The notes beneath the pieces were generated by a model. It was not told where the DNA came from, did no database searches, and worked only from the letters and a program-made list of their open reading frames with translations. Both the position numbers and the translations under genes were made by a program. 64,000 nucleotides of DNA. Source: Leisingera sp. ANG-M7. Lineage in GTDB: Bacteria > Pseudomonadota > Alphaproteobacteria > Rhodobacterales > Rhodobacteraceae. Numbering within the stretch: position 1 is the first letter of the stretch; every line of letters starts with the position of its first letter. This document shows, in pieces, positions 1-8,954 of the stretch. The stretch is taken from contig NZ_JWLI01000016.1 in assembly GCF_000813965.1 (NCBI RefSeq), positions 124,001 to 188,000 of the forward strand, written 5' to 3'.

Positions 1-44
1 CCCGCAACGACGGGCGGACCTGCCGGGCGAAGGACAGACTGACC

Positions 45-179
45 ATGAAAATGAACAAGCGCTTCATTGCCTCAATCATCCGCTCCGCCAGGAGCGAAGC
101 CGCACCCCTGCCCTGGGGATGTGCCCGCCGCCGCTCCGGCCAGGCGCACCTTCAGGGATCAGCGCGGAAACTGGGTTAA
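45..179 (+). CDS. small basic protein of a roseobacter-type family (44 aa)
   Basis: A 44-codon frame opens with M-K-M-N-K-R-F-I and continues with an S/A-rich helix and a P-W pair near residue 23, followed by an Arg-rich stretch. This order (KRFI start, helix, PW, RR) resembles a small protein I recall as common in Rhodobacteraceae, whose function is unknown to me. A purine-rich AAGGA lies about ten bases upstream of the ATG. The C-terminal half after the PW matches the remembered family less well than the N-terminal half, so a frameshift or divergent tail is possible. The gene is short, near the window edge and on the same strand as the next CDS. Existence is probable, not certain. Confidence 0.45.
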   Translation: MKMNKRFIASIIRSARSEAAPLPWGCARRRSGQAHLQGSARKLG

Positions 180-458
180 CGCCGGGGACGGATGCCCCCA
201 AAGCGGCCACCCCTGGCGCATCTGCGCCAGCCCGGCCAGCCGCCAAGGGGGCATCCAACCGGCCTGAAAAGCCGCCTGCCGGCGCTGCGCCGCCCTCCCC
301 CATACTGAATAGACCAGTGCATTAACCAGTTTGCTTCAGATTTTTTGACAATTTGAGCTAAATCCGGGAAAGCTGGGCCTATCATATCGTTCAAGCACGT
401 CTGTGTTGCCGGTGGGGGCCGATGCAAGCGGGCAGTTTGAAAGGAAAGGTCTGCTGTC

Positions 459-1235
459 ATGACCATCCCCCAGTCGCTGCACAGGGCTGCAGCCAATGCC
501 GTTGAGGCCACTGCAATCCTGCAGGACCCCGCTGCACTGCGCAGCACCAGCAAGCCGCAGCTGCGCCGCTACGAGGTCAGCTGCCTGCTGCCCGGCGGCG
601 GCATCTCGGAAACCCGCCATATCGCCCCGGCCCTGCCGCTGTTCGAGGACGCCTTTTGCGCCTTCACCCGGGGCTCGCTGGTGGAAACGGCCCAAGGGCC
701 GATTGCAGTCGAGGATCTGCTGCCCGGCGATGAGATCGCAACCCAGGACGGCTGCAGCCAGCCGCTGGTCTGGATCGGCCGCACCAGCGTGCTGCCCGGC
801 CGCTCCGGCGCCCGCAGCCGCACCCTGACCAGCTTCATGGCCGACAGCCTGGGCCTTCAGAAACCCTCTGCCAGCCTCGTGGCCGGTCCCGCGGCACGCC
901 TGCTGCGCACACCGCCGCACATGCAAGGCGCAGGCGACGGCCGGCTGCTGACGCTGGCATCCGAATTCCAGGATGGCATGAGCATCTTTGAAACCGCGCC
1001 GCCGGCACCTGTGGATCTCTACCACCTCTGCCTGCCGCGCCACGCAGTGATCACAGTGGGCGGTCTGGCCTTTGAGACCTACCACCCGGGCCCGGACGCG
1101 CTGAAACTGGCAAGCTATGCGATCAAGACGCTGTTCCTGAACCTGTTTGCCCATACGGACAGCATCCAGGGCTTCGGCCCGCTGGCCCATCCAAGGGCCG
1201 ACAGCGTCAGCCGGCCTGGCACTTCGATCTTGTAA
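459..1235 (+). CDS. Hint domain-containing protein
   Basis: The 258-aa protein carries a Hint_2-type (hedgehog/intein-like) module. A C-A-F-T-R-G-S-L segment with Cys67 begins the fold and is followed by the typical V-E-T-x-x-G-P-I-x-V-E-D-L-x-P-G-D motif (about residues 75-91) and a W-I-G-R motif (about 105-108). A late R-H-A-V-I motif lies near the end of the domain. The first 60 residues are variable and there is no obvious signal peptide, transmembrane segment or long C-extein, so this is probably the stand-alone form frequent in roseobacters. In known Hint proteins the cysteine drives autocatalytic N-S acyl shift; whether this one self-processes is not known. Upstream bases 180-458 contain no convincing gene. 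Confidence 0.8.
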   Translation: MTIPQSLHRAAANAVEATAILQDPAALRSTSKPQLRRYEVSCLLPGGGISETRHIAPALPLFEDAFCAFTRGSLVETAQGPIAVEDLLPGDEIATQDGCSQPLVWIGRTSVLPGRSGARSRTLTSFMADSLGLQKPSASLVAGPAARLLRTPPHMQGAGDGRLLTLASEFQDGMSIFETAPPAPVDLYHLCLPRHAVITVGGLAFETYHPGPDALKLASYAIKTLFLNLFAHTDSIQGFGPLAHPRADSVSRPGTSIL

Positions 1236-1292
1236 ACCGGAAAACCGGCGGGCGACCAGGCCCGCCTATATCTTGCCCGCCCTTGCCGTGCC

Positions 1293-1793
1293 TCAGGCCT
1301 CGCGCGCCAGCCGCTCTTCCAGCACCTCGAACGGCACGCCCGGCTCATCCTTGGCGCCGCGGATCACCAGCGATGTCTTGACGCTGGCTACATTCGGCGT
1401 GGTGAGCAGATCGCCGGTCAGGAAGCTCTGGAACGTGCTCAGGTCCGGCGACACGCACTTCAGGATGAAATCCACCTCGCCGTTCAGCATGTGGCACTCG
1501 CGCACCAGCGGCCAGCTGCGGCACTTCTCCTCAAACGCGCTCAGCTCTGCCTCGGCCTGGCTTTCCAGCCCCACCATGGCAAAGACCTGCACTTCAAATC
1601 CCAACTCGCGAGAATTCACATCTGCGTGGTAGCCGTGAATCAGCCCGGCCTCCTCCAGCGCCCGCACCCGGCGCAGACACGGCGGCGCCGAAATCCCGAC
1701 CCGCTTGGCCAGTTCCACGTTGGTCATCCGCCCATCGGCCTGAAGCTCCGACAAAATCTTGCGATCAATCGGATCAAGACGGGTTGTGACCAT
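1293..1793 (-). CDS. Lrp/AsnC family transcriptional regulator
   Basis: This 166-aa protein has the classic two-part structure. An N-terminal winged HTH at about residues 6-60 starts with L-D-x-I-D-R-K-I-L, with recognition-helix motif S-A-P-P-C-L-R-R-V. A C-terminal RAM/AsnC ligand-binding domain at about 70-150 includes the G-x-x-D-F-I-L-K type strand. Length equals the family norm. It is divergent from trxB across a 240-bp intergenic region that contains a repeated GCGCAATATT element, so control of its own gene and perhaps trxB is likely. The ligand is unknown. Lrp/AsnC beside trxB is a common roseobacter arrangement. Confidence 0.93.
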   Translation of the reverse strand: MVTTRLDPIDRKILSELQADGRMTNVELAKRVGISAPPCLRRVRALEEAGLIHGYHADVNSRELGFEVQVFAMVGLESQAEAELSAFEEKCRSWPLVRECHMLNGEVDFILKCVSPDLSTFQSFLTGDLLTTPNVASVKTSLVIRGAKDEPGVPFEVLEERLAREA

Positions 1794-1843
1794 GCCGGAA
1801 ACTCCTGTGAGATTTGCGTTTCTTATAGCACCGCCGCCGGGCT

Positions 1844-1874
1844 GCGCAATATTGTTTCATCGTCGCGCAATATT
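1844..1874. promoter_or_regulatory. direct repeat GCGCAATATT, two copies 21 bp apart (possible Lrp-type site)
   Basis: GCGCAATATT occurs at 1844-1853 and again at 1865-1874, a 21-bp step equal to about two helical turns. It lies between the divergent lrp/asnC-like gene and trxB, about 50-80 bp upstream of the regulator's start codon. Lrp-family proteins bind phased arrays of degenerate sites, so this is a reasonable operator candidate. Assignment to this regulator is inference. Confidence 0.4.
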
Positions 1875-1958
1875 CTTTGCGGCACAGCAGTGCAAGACGC
1901 AATGCGCCGATCCCTCGCAAATTTGTGTCCCGCAGCATGCAATGCCTAGGGGGTTTAA

Positions 1959-2975
<1,017 letters not shown>

Positions 2976-2980
2976 CAGGG

Positions 2981-3313
2981 ATGCCGCATGATTTCACCGC
3001 GCAACGGGCTGAAACCGTTGCGGCATTCAACGATCTGCAGGCCGAACACGGCCTGCCGGAGGTGGCGGACGTGGATTATTTCTTCGTCCCCGCCAGCGAC
3101 GGCGCAGACTGGCGCCCGCTGGCAGAGGAGCTGAGCCGCGAAGGCTTTGCCTGCGAGTTCTTTGAGGCCGAAGGCGAAGATGCGCCCTATCTGGCCGCTA
3201 CCCTGCCGGACCAGATCATCTCTGCCACCGGCATCTGGATCGGCGAGGAACTGGCCACCCGCACCGCCCTGCCGCACGGTTTTGCGCCGGACGGCTGGGG
3301 GCTGGAGGGCTAA
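2981..3313 (+). CDS. RraB-like ribonuclease E inhibitor family protein
   Basis: The 110-aa acidic protein resembles the RraB/regulator-of-RNase-E family: an N-terminal helix (about 5-25), the D-V-D-Y-F-F-V strand typical of the fold (about 29-36) and a second half rich in Glu/Asp. In E. coli RraB binds RNase E and lowers mRNA turnover; the same role here is inferred from family only. It starts 5 bp after the trxB stop with an AGGAGT sequence overlapping the end of trxB, so translation is likely coupled. Confidence 0.75.
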   Translation: MPHDFTAQRAETVAAFNDLQAEHGLPEVADVDYFFVPASDGADWRPLAEELSREGFACEFFEAEGEDAPYLAATLPDQIISATGIWIGEELATRTALPHGFAPDGWGLEG

Positions 3314-3358
3314 GCCTGCGCATCGGGCAGGCAACGGCACCGATTGCAGACACCAGGC

Positions 3359-4633
3359 CTAACGGCACCCCAGCAGCTGTTCCTGCGCCTTCAGCCGGCT
3401 GACCTCTTCGCGCTCCGCCGCGCTCAGCGGCACTTCGCCTGCGCGCATGCCCGGAATGCAGCCTGCATTGGAAAACGCCGCCTGCCCGCGTGCGCTTTGA
3501 AAGCAATAGCCGCGGCGGGCAAAGATCGAATTGCGCTGGAACCACAGGGCGTCGCACTGGTTCTGCGCAACAGGCGCAGCGGCGCTGGCGGCGGCATCCT
3601 TGCGGATCCAGTTCGAATGCGCCCAGCCCTCCAGCCCGGTTTCCGTCCGCACCTGCAGCCAGCGCCCGCGCTGCGCCAGCACCGCCAGCCGCGTGCCCTC
3701 GACCATTTTGGCCAGCCGCCGCGCACCGGATGTGGTGCCGTCCCGCAGGGCCAGAAACCCGTCACCGTTCGGATCCAGGCCAGAGACGCGATAGCCGAAC
3801 TGCTGCGCCCGCGGCTGGATCTGCCCGGACGGCACCGCCTGAACGGCAGCGCCAGCCGGGTCAGGCGCGGCCTGCCCGCGCGCCGCCAAAAAGACCTCAT
3901 CAATCAGCGAGGAGTTCTCCCACGGCACCTGGCTGCCGCCGGTTTCCGCCACCACGTCGGCCCGCACCCGCCGCATCATCGCGTGCAGGTCCTCGTTGCG
4001 CGGCAGATGCCGCAGCAGCGCCGCCGTGAACGGGCTGTTGCGGCCGCTGCCGTCCAGCGCCACATTGCCCGGCTGGGTGGAAAACGCGATGTAAGAGCCG
4101 ACGCCCGCATCCACCCGCGCCAGCCCCCGCGCCGCGCCGCCCAGGCTGCGTGCCGCCATCCGCGACTGGAACGGATTGTTGCGGCAGGCATCCAGCACGA
4201 TGATGTTACGCCCGGCGCGCAGCTCCATCTCGCGCAGGATCGCCTGCAGGCTTACCGAGGCGGACTTCAGCTCCTGCTCATCCGATCCCGCAACATCAAC
4301 CGGCAACACGAAATTCTCTGCCCCCAGCTGCACCCCGTGGCCGGAGTAATAGAACAGCGCGGTGTCGTCCTGCTGCAGCTGGCCAGTGACCCGCTGGGCA
4401 AGGCGCAGGGTGTCCCGGCGGCCCAGGTTGTAGCCGTCGTGCACCTCGAACCCGATGCTGCGCAGCGCCGCTGCGATATCACGTGCGTCCCGCTCCGCGT
4501 TGGGCAGAAAGGAGGCGTTCTCATAATCCGAATTGCCCAGTACCAGCGCGATCCGCCGTCCGGCCTCTGCCAGCGGCGCAGACCACAGCAACGGTATCAC
4601 TGCCAGCAGCGCAGCCTTCAGATAATTCAACAC
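3359..4633 (-). CDS. secreted caspase-like peptidase with SH3 and YARHG domains
   Basis: I start this protein (424 aa) at GTG 4633, which gives a clean signal peptide (Lys, hydrophobic run, A-E-A cleavage about residue 24) and follows a G-rich Shine-Dalgarno. The caspase-like C14 domain spans about 25-250, with catalytic His99 in Y-S-G-H-G and Cys150 in D-A-C-R-N-N-P-F. Residues about 278-345 look like a bacterial SH3 domain (G-x-x-x-L-A-L-R-D and G-L-E-G-W-A-H). Residues 360-424 match the YARHG module (W-F-x-R-N-x-I-F-A-R-R-G-Y-C-F). Both catalytic residues are present, so proteolytic activity is plausible. It is divergent from the cyclase gene. The substrate is unknown. Confidence 0.85.
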   Translation of the reverse strand: MLNYLKAALLAVIPLLWSAPLAEAGRRIALVLGNSDYENASFLPNAERDARDIAAALRSIGFEVHDGYNLGRRDTLRLAQRVTGQLQQDDTALFYYSGHGVQLGAENFVLPVDVAGSDEQELKSASVSLQAILREMELRAGRNIIVLDACRNNPFQSRMAARSLGGAARGLARVDAGVGSYIAFSTQPGNVALDGSGRNSPFTAALLRHLPRNEDLHAMMRRVRADVVAETGGSQVPWENSSLIDEVFLAARGQAAPDPAGAAVQAVPSGQIQPRAQQFGYRVSGLDPNGDGFLALRDGTTSGARRLAKMVEGTRLAVLAQRGRWLQVRTETGLEGWAHSNWIRKDAAASAAAPVAQNQCDALWFQRNSIFARRGYCFQSARGQAAFSNAGCIPGMRAGEVPLSAAEREEVSRLKAQEQLLGCR

Positions 4634-4769
4634 GATATCAATCCCCGCTAAACCAATGCCACGGAACCGTTGCACAGGCCTAAGGGGGCAATCAAGCCAG
4701 CCGCTGGCTTGACCGCCCCGCCCGCCGCGGCCAGTTTGGCAGCAGAACAGGCAAGCGGAAGGGCAGACC

Positions 4770-6449
4770 GTGGCAAGCGCACTCTGGCAAGGCAACTGGA
4801 TCACCCGCACCCGGATCATCACCGGGCTGGTGCTGCTGACCTATGCCTTCTTCCACTTTCTGAACATCGGCCTCGGCCTGATCTCACCCGAATGGATGGA
4901 TGAGTTCCAGGACGCCCGCCAGGTGATCACCCGCAGCCTCTTGGGCAGCCTGATCCTCTATGCCTCGCTGATCCTGCACGCGGGCCTGGCGCTGTGGAAC
5001 CTGGCCCGCCGCCGCACCTTGCGGATGCGCTGGGGCGAGGCGCTGCAGACCGTGCTTGGCCTTTTGATCCCGCTGCAGCTCATCGCGCACATCGTCTTTA
5101 CCCGCTACTCGCACGAGGTCCATGGCACCAATGACGAGATGCCCTATCAGATCATCCTGATGTGGGCCTCGCCCGAGATCTGGCAGCAGAGCCTCCTGCT
5201 GCTGGCAGTCTGGATCCACGGCTGCATGGGGCTGCACTACTGGCTGCGGCTGACCCGCTGGTGGCGCCCGCTGATCCCCTGGATGGCCGGGCTTGCCGTG
5301 TTCATCCCCGCCTTTGCCTTTGCCGGCCTGCTGACAGAAGGCCGCCGCATCTATGACCTGTTTGCCGAAGGCACCGAGCGCGCCGCGCTGATGGAGGATT
5401 TCAACTGGCCCAGCCAGCAGGCCTTTGCTGAGATGTTTGCAACCGAAAGCCAGTGGCTGATGATCTTCTTTGCGCTGCTCGGCCTTGCTGCCGCATCCTA
5501 CCTCCTGCGCAAGCTCATCCGCCGCCGCCGGGCGGTCACCATCCGCTATGCCTTCGGCCCGGAGATCCGGGCAGAGCGCGGCATGACCCTGCTGGAGATG
5601 TCGCGCACGGGCGGTGTCCAGCACACCTCGCTTTGCGGCGGCAAGGGGCGCTGCACCACCTGCCGCGTGGTGGTGGACGAGGGCGGCGAGCACCTGCCGC
5701 CGCCTGAGCCGCCCGAGGCCCGCAGCCTGGAACGGGTCAAGGCGCCCGCCAACATGCGGCTGGCCTGCCAGATCCGCCCGCAGGCGCCCCTGACCGTCAC
5801 CCGCCTGTTCCGCCCCGACGGCCGCCGCGGCCGCGCCCATGCCAGCCAGGGCAGCGAACAGCAGCTGGCGGTACTGTTCCTCGACATGCGCGGCTTTACC
5901 GCCCGCACCGCAGGCCAGCTGCCCTATGACGTGGTGTTCCTGCTGAACCGCTTTTTCGACGCCATCGTGCCCGCCATCACAAATGCGGGCGGCAAGGTGG
6001 ACAAATACCTCGGCGACGGGCTGCTGGCGCTGTTTGAGGCCCCAACCCCTGCCCGCTCTGCCGCAGCCGCGCTGGAGGCCGCCGCCGCCATCGGCACCGC
6101 GCTGCAGGACTTCAACGCGCAACTGGCCGCTGACGGCGAACCGGAGGTCAGGATCGGTATCGGCATTCACCTGGGCGATCTGGTGCTGGGGGAGATCGGC
6201 AGCGCCGCCCATGCCCCGCGCACCATCATCGGCGGAAGTGTCAACACCGCCAGCCGGCTGGAGGCCAAGACCAAGGAGCTGGGCGTGGAGCTGCTGATTT
6301 CCGCCCAGGTGCTAGAGGCCGCAGGCTATGATTCGGCGCATCTGGCGCTTGAAACCTTCCAGCTGCGCGGCGTCTCCCTGCCGCTGGACGCCCTTCCTGT
6401 GCCCCATGCCGCCGCCCTGCCCCGCACTCTGGCCGGAGAACAGCGTTAG
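4770..6449 (+). CDS. cyaC: redox-responsive membrane adenylate cyclase (CyaC type)
   Basis: The 559-aa protein has three modules. Six hydrophobic segments (about 17-37, 57-78, 93-113, 138-158, 168-188, 229-248) carry His29, His70, His107, His115, His150 and His156, as in succinate dehydrogenase-type diheme b anchors. A [2Fe-2S] ferredoxin domain (about 255-350) has Cys289, Cys295, Cys298 and Cys333. A class III cyclase domain (about 365-535) has metal-binding Asp372 and Asp416, adenine-selecting Lys412, and Asn492/Arg496. Sinorhizobium meliloti CyaC, described as a diheme-b, Fe-S adenylate cyclase responding to quinone redox state, has the same architecture. All catalytic residues are present, so cAMP synthesis controlled by respiratory redox state is likely. 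Confidence 0.9.
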   Translation: MASALWQGNWITRTRIITGLVLLTYAFFHFLNIGLGLISPEWMDEFQDARQVITRSLLGSLILYASLILHAGLALWNLARRRTLRMRWGEALQTVLGLLIPLQLIAHIVFTRYSHEVHGTNDEMPYQIILMWASPEIWQQSLLLLAVWIHGCMGLHYWLRLTRWWRPLIPWMAGLAVFIPAFAFAGLLTEGRRIYDLFAEGTERAALMEDFNWPSQQAFAEMFATESQWLMIFFALLGLAAASYLLRKLIRRRRAVTIRYAFGPEIRAERGMTLLEMSRTGGVQHTSLCGGKGRCTTCRVVVDEGGEHLPPPEPPEARSLERVKAPANMRLACQIRPQAPLTVTRLFRPDGRRGRAHASQGSEQQLAVLFLDMRGFTARTAGQLPYDVVFLLNRFFDAIVPAITNAGGKVDKYLGDGLLALFEAPTPARSAAAALEAAAAIGTALQDFNAQLAADGEPEVRIGIGIHLGDLVLGEIGSAAHAPRTIIGGSVNTASRLEAKTKELGVELLISAQVLEAAGYDSAHLALETFQLRGVSLPLDALPVPHAAALPRTLAGEQR

Positions 6450-6635
6450 GCCCGGGGGCCCAAGCACAAAACGCCTGTTTCCCCTGCCGCGCCAGCCCGT
6501 GCCAGCCATCCAGCCCGGCACACCGGGAGAGAACAACCGCACCGCCACCCGCCCGCGTTGCAGCCCTGCAACGCAGCAGAATTTCGCTGCCCGCCCCCAG
6601 TTTCCGCTTTGCATCCACAGCGGATCATGCAATGC

Positions 6636-6649
6636 GTTCACGCGTGAAC
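6636..6649. promoter_or_regulatory. perfect 14-bp palindrome GTTCACGCGTGAAC upstream of HTH/sat-cysC
   Basis: The sequence GTTCACG-CGTGAAC is an exact inverted repeat without spacer, 36 bp upstream of the GTG that begins the winged-helix module. It is in the only intergenic stretch between the cyclase and the sat-cysC gene (6450-6684). Size and position suit a dimeric winged-helix regulator, possibly the adjacent one. No binding evidence is available. Confidence 0.4.
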
Positions 6650-6684
6650 ACACTTTTAACCCGTTGACCGTACTGCTGCTGCCC

Positions 6685-7050
6685 GTGACCGAAACCGCAT
6701 CCATATCCACTCCGGAAGGCGAAGACCTGCTGTTCCGCCTCCTGCGCCAGCTTGATACGGCTCCGGACGCCTCGCAGCGCGCGACCGCCGCCGCGGTCGG
6801 AATTTCGCTGGGGCGGCTCAATACCCTGCTGCGCGCTGCCGCCGATAGCGGCCTGATCACCATCAGCGCCCGCTCCGGCCCGGACAAACGGCAACGGTTT
6901 GCCTATTCGCTGACCACCCGGGGTGCGGCGGAAAAAGTGCGGCTCACCGATCAATTCCTTGCCCGCAAGCTCGCAGAATACAATGCGCTGCACGCGGAAC
7001 TCACCGGCTCCGCTAGCGGCCTCCCCCCTCTCAAACACAGGACCAACCCG
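6685..7050 (+). CDS. MarR_EPS-like winged-helix module, in frame with sat-cysC without a stop
   Basis: About 120 codons directly upstream of sat-cysC encode a winged HTH. It has a helix L-L-F-R-L-L-R-Q-L, an S-Q-R helix start, recognition helix S-L-G-R-L-N-T-L-L-R, a wing rich in Arg/Lys, then L-T-x-R-G-A-x-E-K-x-R-L-T and a final helix F-L-x-R-K-L-A-E-Y-x-A-L. This matches the EPS-associated MarR-type regulator family in order and length. The likely start is GTG 6685; no strong Shine-Dalgarno precedes it. The reading frame runs into Sat with no stop codon, so the product could be a 691-aa fusion. Alternatively a sequence change may have removed a stop, or only the downstream start is used. 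Confidence 0.55.
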
Positions 7051-8760
7051 ATGCAAAGCAATCTGGCTCCCATCCCTGAGCTTTATGTCTCCTACGAAAG
7101 CGCCCAGAAACTGAAAGTCGAAGCAGCCGACCTGGTCAGCTGGGACCTGACCCCGCGCCAGATCTGCGACCTAGAACTGCTGATGAACGGCGGCTTCAAC
7201 CCGCTCAAGGGCTTCCTGTCCGAGGCTGATTACAACAGCGTCGTCGACACCATGCGCCTGACCGACGGCTCCCTGTGGCCGATGCCGATCACCCTCGATG
7301 TGTCCGAGGACTTTGCGGCCAAGCTGGAAGCGGGCCAGGACATTGCTCTGCGCGACCAGGAAGGCGTGATCCTCGCTACCATGACCGTCACCGACAACTG
7401 GGTGCCGAACAAGGCGAAAGAGGCCGAGAAGGTCTTTGGCGCCGATGACGACGCCCACCCCGCCGTGAACTACCTGCACAACACCGCAGGCAAGGTCTAC
7501 CTGGGCGGCCCCGTGACCGGCATCCAGCAGCCCGTGCATTATGACTTCCGCGGCCGCCGCGACACCCCGAACGAGCTGCGCGCCTACTTCCGCAAGCTGG
7601 GCTGGACCAAGGTTGTCGCCTTCCAGACCCGCAACCCGCTGCACCGCGCCCACCAGGAGCTGACCTTCCGCGCCGCCCGCGAAGCCCAGGCCAACCTGCT
7701 GATCCACCCGGTGGTCGGCATGACCAAGCCGGGCGACGTCGACCACTTCACCCGCGTGCGCTGCTACGAAGCCGTCCTGGACAAATACCCGGCCGCCACC
7801 ACCTCCATGTCGCTGCTAAACCTGGCAATGCGCATGGCCGGCCCGCGCGAGGCGGTCTGGCACGGCCTGATCCGCAAGAACCACGGCTGCACCCATTTCA
7901 TCGTCGGCCGCGACCACGCAGGCCCCGGCAAGAACTCTGCCGGCGAAGATTTCTATGGCCCCTATGACGCGCAGGACCTGTTCCGCGAGTTCCAGGGTGA
8001 AATGGGCATCGAAATGGTCGACTTCAAACACATGGTCTATGTGCAGGAGCGCGCCCAGTACGAGCCGAACGACGAGATCGAAGACCGCGACAACGTCACC
8101 ATCCTGAACATCTCCGGCACCGAACTGCGCCGCCGCCTGGCCGAGGGCCTGGAAATCCCTGAGTGGTTCTCCTTCCCCGAGGTGGTTTCCGAGCTGCGCA
8201 AGACCAAGCCGCCGCGCTCCAAGCAGGGCTTCACCGTGTTCTTCACCGGCTTCTCCGGCTCCGGCAAATCCACCATCGCCAACGCGCTGATGGTCAAGCT
8301 GATGGAAATGGGCGGCCGCCCGGTCACCCTGCTCGATGGCGACATCGTTCGTAAGAACCTCAGCTCCGAGCTGGGCTTCTCGAAGGAGCACCGCGACCTC
8401 AACATCCGCCGCATCGGCTATGTCGCGTCCGAGATCACCAAGAACGGCGGTATCGCCATCTGCGCCCCGATTGCGCCCTATGCCACAACCCGCCGCGCCG
8501 TGCGCGAGGACGTGGAGCAGTTCGGCGCCTTTGTCGAAGTGCACGTCGCCACCTCGATCGAGGAATGCGAGCGCCGCGACCGCAAAGGCCTCTACAAACT
8601 GGCCCGCGAAGGCAAGATCAAAGAGTTCACCGGCATCTCCGACCCCTATGACGTGCCGCAGAACCCGGAACTGTCGGTCGAGACCGAAAACGTCGATGTC
8701 GACAACTGCGCCCACCAGGTTCTGCTGAAGCTGGAAAGCATGGGTCTGATCAAGGCCTGA
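7051..8760 (+). CDS. bifunctional sulfate adenylyltransferase/adenylylsulfate kinase (PAPS synthetase)
   Basis: From ATG 7051 the protein is 569 aa, the usual length of the fused enzyme, and an AGGA lies 8 nt upstream. The ATP sulfurylase part (about 1-385) has the Q-T-R-N-P-L-H-R-A-H nucleotide motif at 192-201 (His198, His201) and G-R-D-H-A-G at 287-292. The APS kinase part (about 390-569) has Walker A G-F-S-G-S-G-K-S-T at 400-408 and a D-G-D motif near 429. Together they convert sulfate and ATP to APS and then PAPS, for assimilation or for sulfation of polymers. No other cys genes are adjacent. The upstream winged-helix module is in the same frame. A strong terminator follows. Confidence 0.96.
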   Translation: MQSNLAPIPELYVSYESAQKLKVEAADLVSWDLTPRQICDLELLMNGGFNPLKGFLSEADYNSVVDTMRLTDGSLWPMPITLDVSEDFAAKLEAGQDIALRDQEGVILATMTVTDNWVPNKAKEAEKVFGADDDAHPAVNYLHNTAGKVYLGGPVTGIQQPVHYDFRGRRDTPNELRAYFRKLGWTKVVAFQTRNPLHRAHQELTFRAAREAQANLLIHPVVGMTKPGDVDHFTRVRCYEAVLDKYPAATTSMSLLNLAMRMAGPREAVWHGLIRKNHGCTHFIVGRDHAGPGKNSAGEDFYGPYDAQDLFREFQGEMGIEMVDFKHMVYVQERAQYEPNDEIEDRDNVTILNISGTELRRRLAEGLEIPEWFSFPEVVSELRKTKPPRSKQGFTVFFTGFSGSGKSTIANALMVKLMEMGGRPVTLLDGDIVRKNLSSELGFSKEHRDLNIRRIGYVASEITKNGGIAICAPIAPYATTRRAVREDVEQFGAFVEVHVATSIEECERRDRKGLYKLAREGKIKEFTGISDPYDVPQNPELSVETENVDVDNCAHQVLLKLESMGLIKA

Positions 8761-8785
8761 GCCTGACGGCACAGCGAGACATGAG

Positions 8786-8814
8786 AACGGCCCGCCAATT
8801 GGCGGGCCGTTTTG
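8786..8814 (+). terminator. rho-independent terminator after sat-cysC
   Basis: A perfect inverted repeat (AACGGCCCGCC paired with GGCGGGCCGTT around AATT) is followed by TTTT, 25 bp after the sat-cysC stop codon. Confidence 0.85.
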
Positions 8815-8954
8815 CGTTGCACATGCGATGGCCGGATCTGAGCCCTCAGCGGAACTTGCCCATCATACGCAGTCATACCCAAGACTGCAGGAACGCTCGA
8901 CTTTTGGGGAAATTGAGGCGATGCTCTTTCAAAGAGGTTGCACGGGAGTTGCGA

